Under the pieces are notes generated by a model. The model did no database searches. It saw only the letters and a list, made by a program, of their open reading frames with translations, and had not been told where the DNA came from. From Daphnia pulex (taxonomy: Eukaryota; Arthropoda; Branchiopoda; Diplostraca; Daphniidae): a stretch of DNA of 64,000 bases. The DNA lies in NCBI RefSeq assembly GCF_021134715.1, contig NC_060019.1, forward strand, positions 8,246,001 to 8,310,000, read 5' to 3'. Of the stretch, positions 43,317 to 53,301 are shown piece after piece (positions within the stretch are counted from its first letter, which is position 1; each line of letters begins with the position of its first letter). The position numbers and the translations under genes were made by a program.

Positions 43317-44699
43317 TTTCCACCTTCTTCCTTCTGCAAACCAAGATACAATCATGACTTCCGTTACTCAGTACACACAGCGGCGCACCAGAGAAGCACG
43401 CCGCCAAAACAAAATGTCACCCCACTGTTCCCACACACATTTCCAGCAAATGGCGCCCACACGTTTTACTAACGTCGTCATTTCTGTGCATTGCGACATA
43501 ACATTCAGAGAATATTTGTCACAATTCCTTTCAATAATCAAGTTTAACTACGTGACAAATTTTTAAGGTGACAAATTCAAGTGATTCTAAGTCAAATTCT
43601 ATTCAAATATTCCAACGACCAACAATTACCTTTACTTCAACTTTTTTTTTTACTGTCTCCCTAATTTACTACTTTAACATTACACTTTAATAATTTAAAC
43701 AATATATACAGGTAAATGCATCTTATCAAGTTAAATAGAAATAAAGCTTACCGAATTAATGTAATTTAGACGTCAAACACGAGACTGCTTGCTCGGAAGA
43801 GGAGATAAAGAACGACTGAGACTGGGGTAGCGTTTCCCTTGCCTTAAGAAGACTATTTGCACGTGTTTTCAGCTATTTTGTGCCCGGCACTACCCGTGTG
43901 CCGTGGACAAAACAGGGTTGTCAGCTTGATTTTTATTTTCGCGTCAATTACATTTGGATTTGAATTTTATTCTCTGAATCTCTGCTTGTCTGGCTTTTTT
44001 ACCTGCTAGACAGCCACTTTCCTGCTGACCCTAATTTATATTTACCATGGTTTATCGACGTTTAAAATCTAAAGTATCATTGAATATTAATATGATTTTA
44101 ATTACTTTTTTCGGAAATAATGCTGTCGTCTGTTGTTTCATAATAATGTTTCCGATTTCAGACAGTACTTACACATGGTTAAAAATGCGCTGTGAAAGAT
44201 AAAACTTAATATTGCAGTTTGTGAAAAGAGTGCAGTCTGGACTGGTCTGGAAGGATCAACATTTCTTATATGCGCGTTTGTGTTGCCGGTGTCAGTTAAC
44301 CGAAACCGACACGTATTTTATATTTTCAACCTCAATATGTTTTCTTTATTTAGAACTCACTAACTAGCTGAACCTGTTTTTGTTTTTTATTTTATTTTAT
44401 TCATTATAATCCGGTTTCTTAGAAAAATTCCCCCTCAACTGTTTTTACGTCCTTGAGAGGATTATTAGTTTAATACCTTTATTTTTAAAAATGAGATTAT
44501 AAAAAAATGGCCAAGGTGATTCTTTTTTTACTAATGAATTAGTGATATATTAGCAACCGTATTTTACGCCTACAAGCAACATTTTTGAAACATTCGAAAC
44601 ACTTGTGATCAGCTTACACTGTCAAAACGTAGCAGAAGGCACTTTGACTGATCTATAAAGGTGCATTCAAATTCCGTCTATGATTAAGAAAATGGTAAG
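43317..44699. other. 5' exon and promoter of CNBP-like copy B, then spacer
   Basis: A splice acceptor just upstream of the ATG and a donor at 43750-43751 on the minus strand delimit the leader intron of copy B. The shared inverted promoter motif is at 43884-43906. From about 44.0 to 44.7 kb I see no gene; this includes the 3' flank of the swiss cheese gene. Confidence 0.55.
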
Positions 44700-47600
44700 T
44701 TATGTTGAAGAGAGGATTTCACTGTCGGTGCACGACAAGGAACTGCGCTTTCGTCTATGTCGGAGATTTAGGTGGTCCACAAGATCTTGGTCATCATACG
44801 TTTCAGAAACGTTACTGACTTCATCGTTATCGTATTCCAAATCACTTCCTGATTCGGATGTTTCATCATCGGGTATTCGATTGACTGGGCCTCGTACTTT
44901 GGCTACCATTTCCGCTAGATCCGTAAATGTTTGCGGCCCTAAGACAAAAAAAATATTGAAGGAAATTTGTTTTATTACAAAATTGTGCATCCGACTAAAT
45001 TACCTCGTCGACCTTGAGATCGGTGTTGAGTATCATTCGTTCCGTAACGCTGGTTGTACGGATAACAAGAGTTGGCTGAAGGGTAAGTTGTTGGCGAAGA
45101 TTTCTTCGATTCCCGGTAATGAACACCTGGTTTAGTGTACGTCCCGAGAAGTCCAGCCTTTTGCAGTCCAATAAAGTAGGTTTTTCCATGATTGTACCCA
45201 ACATCCTGGTTAGTTAACCGATTAAAATCTGTTAGTTTCAATATTTTATGACATGAAAAGTAAATTAAGAAACTTGCCTTGATTTCATGAAAGCTACCAA
45301 ATTGTAACGTTTTGTACTTGTCAATGGGTGGTCTAATGTACTCACAATAGTCACTTTTCTTCACCTCCTGTAATTCAATTGGTAAAAACATCAAATAATG
45401 AAGTCAAAATATAAAAAGAAAATAGAAAATACTTCTAATTGACGAACGCAGGAAACGTAAGCAAGTCGAGACTGAATGTCGGGAAGATTAGGCACTTTTA
45501 CTGGGCTGGCGAAAGGATTCCACTTTTTCCACAGTAACCACCATCCAGATAGACAATCTCCATAATTTGTCAAATCGGTATCATCTTGTGAACCTACGTC
45601 GATGGCCAAAATGTGTTTGGCCCCTCGGCTTCTCATTACGTCAGCTTAGAAAAACATCACAAAATTAGATTTTTTTTTTTGCAATTCTAACATGTGGTTT
45701 TGAGGGGAAATAAACGACAACAATTAGCAAATCTGTCTTCACGAGTAAAATGACAATGGAACCTGCTCACCTGAATGCATCTTCCGAACCAGACTAATGC
45801 CAGATATTTAAAAGACTATACGAAGTAAAGAAGAAAACGAGGAAAAAAAGTACACTCATACGTTACCGGGTACATTGTTGACGTAGCATCCTATTTGAAA
45901 AAGAAAGAAAAAATTTAATAGTAAATCGTAATGAAAATAGATGATGTAATTTTACCGTCAACTAGCAGATGCCCATCGATCTCGTCGCACATGGGAGGTA
46001 GCCTGTTTGTAAAACATTCAAGGTATGTTAAAAGTAATTAATCCGTGCAACACAAATTTCGATTCAAAATATTACCATCCGGCAATCGACATGGAGGCCC
46101 GAATACTTCGCCATAGTGAGCCTGGTATTAGTGTTTAGGTGTTACAATCATAAGCGACTGTTTATTATTTTTTTTCCACACGCAGATAACAAGAATGGTG
46201 CAAGGCTATATGCTGTCCCTCTAAAAAATAAGAATGAAAATTGCATGCTTCCTACCTGCGTCATAGTTGGGGTGGTTTATTGTTAGCATGCATCCACCAA
46301 GTCTACCATCCGGTCCAACGAACTTAACATTCAAATAAAAGCAAAGGTTGAACGCGCGCAAGTACTACCTGGAAGGTTATTAACATAGCCGCCATCGAGA
46401 AGCAAGTGGCCGTCTTTAGGATCGCATAAAGGCGGCATGTAACCACTCAAAGACATCGATGCTCGAACATATCGCCACACGGATCCTACAATATGCCCAA
46501 AATGAATGCTTTCTTTAATTAATAAAAAGAAACATTTACCTCCAATTTTCAAACACGCCCGACACCACTAAAAAAAAAACACATGTATACACCAGTCCCT
46601 AGCAAAATGTTGGGATTTAGGAAGGAAGGGAACTAAAAAATATACTACGAGGGTTATAACCACCGATGCATGCATACCTTCTAATTAAATAGCAACCCAG
46701 CCTTGCACTCACTCAACTATTGAAAATTGTGCAAAAAATGTCAAAGCAGTAAAATACCATGACTATGAAGCCGCATGCAGCTGGATGTGATGTCTGTAGT
46801 GATGGTAAAATAAGGAAGCCACAAATCTTCAATAAGTGAATCTTCTCCAAAAGTTTCACGAATCATCGTGTTAAACCCAGCCCCGCTAAACATTGATGTT
46901 ACAGGATACGTTAGATCAACGAGCTGTCGCCAAAGCTGCGTCATTTTCTATGAAACGCAATGGAAAAAATATGTAGGATGAACATTGGCTGAAATCAAAA
47001 ATAATCTAGCCAACAAATTTCTTTAGAAAACGTACATGCGACCAGGAACTGGCTTTGCGAGTGACTTCGTGAATATCTTTTTCCATACACCAAAGTGCAC
47101 CCATGAACGCCCCGATGCTTACACCACCAACCATATCAATAGGAATACCGGCCTCCTGTTATTCCAAAGTTAAAATATCGAAATGAGCAATGACTTGGAA
47201 TAAAAGATTAAGCATATACCAGACCTGAATCGCTTGAATCATGCCAACGTGAGCTGCTCCTCTCGCACCACCTCCACCGAGTACCAGCCCGACGGATTCT
47301 CCCGTCAATAGACGAGCCAAACGAGAAAAGTCGGAATGAATGTTGCGATCCAAAAGTTGTGCCGGTTTGGTCGCTCCATCAGCCTTGAAAAAGAAAAACA
47401 ATGCATAATAAGGACGGACACGTTAAAAACACAAATGGATCAAGTAAAAAATTAATACCAGTCGTGAAGCATGTTTTCTGGAAAATATTCTTGGTGGACA
47501 TTGAATGTGATGGTGAGATGAACACCAAGAACGAGCATTTAGCCAATGAACAGTGTTTCGAGGTTTGTCACCTCCTTCTTTATGCAACAGAATCAATTCC

Positions 47601-50600
47601 TTTTGTGTGCGAACAGCAATCGTCTCGAGCTGCTTTTCAATAGTGCCAACGGAAGGCTCCATGGTGGCCAGGGCTACAATCAGGATGCAATCGGCCTGTC
47701 GAATGCATCGTTGAGTCCAAGGTGTAAGGGACTGGTCACATTGGTAGAGAACAATTTTGTGTTGATCTTCTTGTTGCCCGAGCCATGCAGAGAGTTTGTA
47801 TTCATTAGCTGATTCCATGATTGTAGGGCCGAGAGTTCGACGAATATAGTCCGATGTCAATAAAACTGTGGGACCTGGAAATGAATCGTTGATTAATAAG
47901 ATTTAACGAACCAAAAGTAAACTAAGTCTTACCAATCCAACTCAATGATGTGTACAGTTCATGACTAAACGGAGAAAGGGGAACGTCATCGGAAACTGGC
48001 AGTATGGCAACGGTTGAAAAATTTGATTGCACGGAACGCTGTTGTAACGCTTGATTAAAGCTAGAACTTTGTGTTTGCCATGTGCCTAACAAAAATAAAT
48101 TTGCCCATAAGATAAAGTTACAATATTACAAAATGTATGAAAAATAATACCAAGAATTCGGTGCCCAAGAAGATTGATGAGACGTGATACGACCATAGGA
48201 AATTTGAGCTTGATGGCATCCAAAAGACCTTCAGGCAGCTTGGCTAATTCAGTATCACGGACAGCCATGACAGTAGTGCTGCGAGGGTTTTGCGTAAGTG
48301 TTTCGACGATGCCTACCAAATCACCACGTCCGTACTCCCCCACTAATTCTTTCTTCCCGTCATGATGCGTAATGACGGATCGAAGGCGACCACTTAACAC
48401 TATATACGTGCAGTCGGATTCATCTTCTTGCCTTTAATATTGACAAAATAATTAGATCATAAATGATAAGATTAATATAAAAAATGTGATTAGCCGAGCA
48501 AATACCTGTATAAGGCTCTTCCACTTTCTATATAAACCCAATCTAAAGCAAAATCAATTTGACGCACAAATGGAGACAAGCGATAAATGACGGTGCGTGC
48601 AATATGTAACACCACCTTTGGCCGCTCGGACATGATTCTAAACAAAAATGTTGAACTCTAGTCAGTACACTACAGACATCGTAGATTAAATTTGTTTATA
48701 ACTTACGAATAAAATGTTGATTTTGAAAGCATAGCAACGCATGTTGTGTGACGTGAGCGGACTGTAAAGAAGCTTGGCTCTCCAGTTAACACGGCCAATC
48801 CACCAACCAATTCACCCGAATGAGCTAAAAACATTTGAACATCCTCATTTTTACTAGCGGCGCGCTGAGAGACACAAAGAGTTCCAGAAATGACGTAGAC
48901 TAGTGCTACATCTTTCATAGCATCTTCTTTCATAATATAAGTTCCGGGAATCAATTCTCGAACCTCAATGTGACCTATGACAAAAAACTTGATGATGACA
49001 AACGCCTAGAGTACTTGGAAAAACGTATTACCATCCAGCAATGACTGGTCTTCAAGACCCAATAACTTAACGAAGCCATCGATACCAACTTGCAGTAGTA
49101 GTTGGTAATCTTTTTCATCCTTCACTCGTCGTTTACCTTCCGACAAGGGAGTCGTCGGAGGTGTGGCGCAGTCCATCGGATCATTGACATTTATTGGCTT
49201 CTGAACGAAAGCATGTTCTCGCATACGAAGTTTGATGGGTGACGTACTTCCTCCGTGGTGTTTTGCTGGAAACGATTTGACCAGCTCAGCGCTGAGACCG
49301 AGGTATTGATGAAGTGCCAAAAACGTGACACGTTGTAGGCGAACCATAATGATTTGTATAGCGCGAACCAAAGCGTCCGGATGCTTGTCAAAAACATCTT
49401 GAAAGGCAGAGACGGGCAGTTGAAGAACTGAAGATTCTTCCATAGCTTGGGCAGAAACAGTTTTGAAAACACTGGGCTGACCAGTTAGGTAGTCGGTGAA
49501 ACTCAGCAAGGAACAAATAGCTTCTCCTCCCTTTACTTCCTTTAGTGTTATGGTTGAGCCATCAGCTTCTGTGCTGTAGACTCGAAGTCTACCACTCTGG
49601 ACTATGTACATATTTGTATCCTGATCGCCTGTACAGAACCAATATTTCAAAATTTCAGTGTGAAGACAGAAAATAGCAAAATGAATCATTACCGATCATA
49701 AACAAATGCTGATTGCATCGAAGATCTACAGTTTCAATGTGTTTGATGAGTTCTAGGAATAACGGTTTCTCGAAGCATCCAAACATTCTCATATTTTGGA
49801 GCATGTAAACTACTTCTGGGGGCAATCTTTGATCTATAGATTCCGATATGTCCTCTTGAAGATATTCCACAGGCGGCTCTACATTTTTTAGTTGAGACTG
49901 CGGCATGTGATCGCGACGTGGTAGAAGCCTCCGAGCCAGTTTCATGACTAGTTTTCTTTTTCGACCAGGTGGACCTCGAACTTGACCTGAAATCATCTTT
50001 ACTTTCTGTTTCACAGAAGAGATTTTGCGCAGCATTTTTCGTCCGTAGAACATGACCTTGTCCCTTTTTCGGAAACGGGGCTTGTTCATTCCAGATCTGA
50101 CGAGTTCTTTTACTTCAGCAACTAGGTTTAAAAGAAAAAAATTTGTCTTCACAAACAGCATCTTTAAAGGTATTACCAGGCCTATTACATAACATACTGC
50201 CTATGTAGGCAGTAGATAAGACGTAGCTATAAATATCAAAGAAACATAACCTAATTTCAAATGTATGTTGTCTAGAATTAAAAAAATAAGACTGAGAATT
50301 GAAATTGATTAGAAAATGAATTTTGCATCTTAAAACATCGCAGAAATACTATCAGCCTTACAAAGTAATGTATATAGTTGGTTCATGCATGAAGATTGGC
50401 ATTATTTAGAACAAACGGATCAATAAGTTATGTACACAGAACTCTAAAACTGTCAATAACTGTTAGACAAACCTTTAATTTTGATGGGCCTGGCCAGATA
50501 TATTCCAAACATTAGAAGTATAGCAATTGTGAGGACCGAACAAGCTGTCAAAAGGTACTGGAAATCATAAGACAAAAACGTTATTCCTTAGAAAATGATT

Positions 50601-50700
50601 ATTGATTATTTTTAAAAAGTATGAAAGAAAGGCATAGCATGGATATCAACGTTTTTGAAATTCTTACTTGACTATAGTAACTAGTTGAAAGCGAGTCCAT
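44700..50700 (-). CDS. sws: Swiss cheese / neuropathy target esterase (PNPLA6/7-type lysophospholipase)
   Basis: ER-membrane phospholipase B/lysophospholipase with regulatory cyclic-nucleotide-binding-like domains. Minus-strand exons: 50668-50700, 50473-50557, 49693-50121, 49032-49628, 48707-48974, 48506-48637, 48151-48431, 47933-48085, 47459-47874, 47225-47383, 47036-47155, 46758-46947, then either 46369-46485 or 46076-46121+45956-46002+45867-45890, then 45433-45644, 45278-45367, 45004-45205, 44700-44938. Either choice gives 1240 residues. There is an N-terminal membrane anchor (residues 12-32), three cNMP-binding-like domains (roughly 150-280, 400-500, 540-650), and a patatin domain with GGGGARG oxyanion loop (834-840), GVSIG nucleophile Ser864, and catalytic Asp985 in DGG or [19 protein letters not shown] and [13 protein letters not shown] are family signatures. 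The C-terminus is acidic and variable. One intron (45206-45277) has a GC donor. Confidence 0.96.
45867..46121 (-). other. sws: Alternative catalytic segment v2 of swiss cheese (three exons)
   Basis: Exons 46076-46121, 45956-46002 and 45867-45890 (46+47+24 = 117 bases) enter and leave in phase 1, exactly like the single exon v1. Joined, they encode 39 residues beginning [16 protein letters not shown] and ending [15 protein letters not shown]. The alignment to v1 is gapless, with about 26 of 39 identities and the catalytic Asp kept in DGC. Splicing exon 12 to v1 and then to v2 would put a second copy of the same structural element into the fold, so the two are most simply mutually exclusive. 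Confidence 0.85.
46369..46485 (-). other. sws: Alternative catalytic segment v1 of swiss cheese (one exon)
   Basis: A single 117-base exon, phase 1 to phase 1, encodes 39 residues from [16 protein letters not shown] to [15 protein letters not shown]. It carries the catalytic Asp in the DGG form, which is the form in vertebrate PNPLA6. It has good acceptor (TTGTAG) and donor (GTAGTA) sites and lies directly after the exon ending CMRLHSHG. Confidence 0.88.
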
Positions 50701-51408
50701 TTTGCTCTCAAGTTTATAGGTCTATCTACGAAGAAATCTTGTCACGAACTTTGACTACGCACATGATTTGTATTTTTATAAATAAATTCCCACTAGCACG
50801 ACTGGGAGTCTGGGACGATGAGGAATGGGAATGCGAAAAAGTGAAATGGATAACCATTCTTCGAGCAGACGATAACAGCTTTTCCATCTAGCGGAAAATT
50901 TGTAAGCATGTTTGAAAAGCTCAAATGAAATCCTCTAAATCTAAATCACTGTATTACGTGATGTAATAATTGGAAGCAACCGAAATCTTACTTAATGCGC
51001 GCTAAATTTTTCACATGATGAATTTTTTATTGCAATACTAAAGAGGACTTATGTAGCGAAACATAAATTATTTAATGAGAAAAGAATTTTTGGCTCATTG
51101 TTTTTGTTTACAAATACATTTGCCGTCTGCTAGTTGACTACGCAATTCACTAGCCTAGGTCAACAGTCCAACAACAATTTCACAATTCAGCCTTATGACA
51201 GGCTGAGCACATAGATAATAAGATTATTAGATTGACATTCTGACACCCAGACGCCCAGACAAAAACAAATTTTGATAGGTAATCATAAAGTTTGACATTT
51301 GACAGCATCACACTGACAAACATCCTGCATCAGCATCCTGTACTGCCTTAAACAAGTTTGTTTCTTCTCTCTGTTAGCACTAACATAGTGCATAGTTTGT
51401 GAGGAAAA
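50701..51408. promoter_or_regulatory. Bidirectional promoter region of sws and alpha-aspartyl dipeptidase
   Basis: The two start codons are divergent and 708 bases apart. No coding exon is seen between them. The two 5' UTRs and promoters must lie here; I see no clear TATA box for either. Confidence 0.55.
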
Positions 51409-52428
51409 ATGAGAAAATTACTTCTTCTTAGCACTTCAGTGTTACAAAATGGGAAATACCTAGACTACGCCTCTGATGTCATCAAAGCCTTTTTTGCTGA
51501 GTATTCACCCTGATCCATCTATAAAATTTAGTGTACTCATTTTATTCCAATGATTTAGAAATGGTGTGTCTAAAATTGTGTTTATACCATATGCAGCGCA
51601 TGACCATGATGCCTATGAAAAGAAAGTGAAGGATGCATTTTTAGAATTTGGTATTTATTCATCTAGAAGTTCTGTTTTGTTTGTTTGTTTGTTTTGGTGT
51701 ATAATTGATTAACTGTATTTTTTGTTGTTTTGGTTGCAGGGCTGGAACTCAATAGCATTCACAAGTCAGACAATTTACTGGCAACTGTAAAGGAAGCTCA
51801 AAGCTTTTTTGTTGGAGGAGGAAATACTTTCTTGTTGCTTAAAACACTCTATGACTTAAATCTACTTGAAGCCATAAAAAGCAGAGTTTTACAAGTATAT
51901 AGTGTTATTACATTATCACATCAAAGATTTTCTGAAAACAAAACTTTAAAAATTCTAAAATCTAGGATGGAATTCCTTACATGGGCTCAAGTGCTGGAAC
52001 AAATTTAGCTACCATCAACATTTGCACAACAAATGATATGCCTATAGTGCATCCACCCACATTAGATGCCTTTGGCTTTCTTCCTTTCAACATAAATCCA
52101 CACTACCTTGATCATGACCCAACATCTAAACATATGGGGGTTAGTGACTGCCATTTGGCAATAAAAACACCGGTACTATTTTTAATATATATATATTTTT
52201 AATTCACAGGAATCTAGAGAAACGCGTTTATCAGAATACCATGGCATTCCGAATGCAAAATCTCCACCGGTATTGGGTTTGAGGGAGGGAAGCTGGTTAC
52301 AAGTGAAAGATGATCAAATTCTTCTTAAAGGAAGCATATCCAATCAAACCGCAAGATTGTTTGTCCGTGGCCAGCAAACGAAAGAACATGAAGTCAACTC
52401 TGACCTCAGTTTTCTATTGAAAATGTAA
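51409..52428 (+). CDS. Alpha-aspartyl dipeptidase (PepE, peptidase family S51)
   Basis: Cytosolic serine dipeptidase that cleaves N-terminal Asp-X dipeptides. Five exons: 51409-51500, 51559-51650, 51740-51894, 51966-52139, 52210-52428; 243 residues, close to the 229 of E. coli PepE. Motifs in order: N-terminal KLLLLSTSVLQNGKYLDYA; VFIPYAAHDHDAYE; VGGGNTFLLLKTLYD; the nucleophile elbow GSSAGTNLA (Ser122); TNDMPIV; NINPHYLD (His159); ETRLSEYHG; and GLREGSWLQV. The Ser and His correspond to Ser120 and His157 of the bacterial enzyme. The family is common in bacteria and also present in flies, fish and frogs. The five introns-phase-consistent exons show this is a genuine animal gene, not contamination. 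AATAAA follows 26 bases after the stop. Confidence 0.95.
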
Positions 52429-53301
52429 TGTCATCAAACATTTTTGTGATGAAAATAAAAAAAAACACACCTATGCATGCCGCATTTAGAATCTTGTAGC
52501 TCGACAATAGATGTACTTATCACGAATTTAAAAAAAATATCATTAGGAAAAATGTCTGCTGATATTCCCTAATCATCAATTGAAAATAGCTGTTAAAATA
52601 TATTTCGCATGACATTGATTTCTATTGCCAGTCGGTCTGCGCAAATTGTAAAAGCAAAACCGCATCCCTGGTTATTATTTGGGAATTAAAGTTTAAACAT
52701 TTTTTAAAGATTTATAGTTCGATGGTTTAAAGTTGGAAGTCTTTAGATTCATTGCCAGGCCAACTACACCTACATCTAAGGCACACTATTCTAGAGCCTA
52801 TCGGATAAGGTGAGTACCGATATTAAATGGGTCAAACATTTTAGAATAATAGAGAAACGTAATAAGCAATACATAATAAGAGAAAGACTTAGCATCGTCT
52901 CGGCTGCTGTAACTTCTCGCGTTGGTAGTATCCTATGGAAAACATTAGGCTAAACAAGGCAAACGAACTGAAGCAAAATCTATATATTTACAAAATGAGG
53001 TAAACTATGATGAACAAGAACTAAAAATGTCATGAAACAAGCTTTCCATCACGATCTTGATTGCTAATATTCTTATCGCAACCCTCTGAAATGCCAAATA
53101 AAGTACTAACTCTGCAACAAATAACAAATATGTACAATGACATGTACAGTTTCCTCTGCTTACTGTCAACAATATGAGCAAACCAAAAATGTAAAAGGTA
53201 CGTTATTTAAACCACCACAAAAGAGATTAATAATGTTCTATAGCAGAACAAGTATCCTGTAACTTATGGCACGGATTTTTTTGCCGCACTTTATGTGGCG
53301 C
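52429..53301. other. Convergent 3' spacer between the dipeptidase gene and GAPVD1
   Basis: AT-rich DNA with no coding signal that I can support. It holds the two 3' UTRs. Confidence 0.6.
52454..52459 (+). terminator. AATAAA polyadenylation signal of the dipeptidase gene
   Basis: A canonical hexamer lies 26 bases beyond the stop codon, implying a very short 3' UTR. Confidence 0.7.

Noticed and set aside
40092-43357. Ala/Val-rich and His/Arg-rich open frames over the CNBP-like genes
   Set aside because: They are other-frame readings of Gly/Arg- and Cys-rich exons; their similarity to each other only reflects the gene duplication.
44680-45135. 151-codon plus-strand open frame near the swiss cheese 3' end
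   Set aside because: It lies antisense to the last two coding exons and crosses their intron; it has no family resemblance.
51409-52428. Bacterial contamination or transfer for the PepE-like gene
   Set aside because: It has four phase-consistent spliceosomal introns and a polyadenylation signal, and the family is known in other animals.
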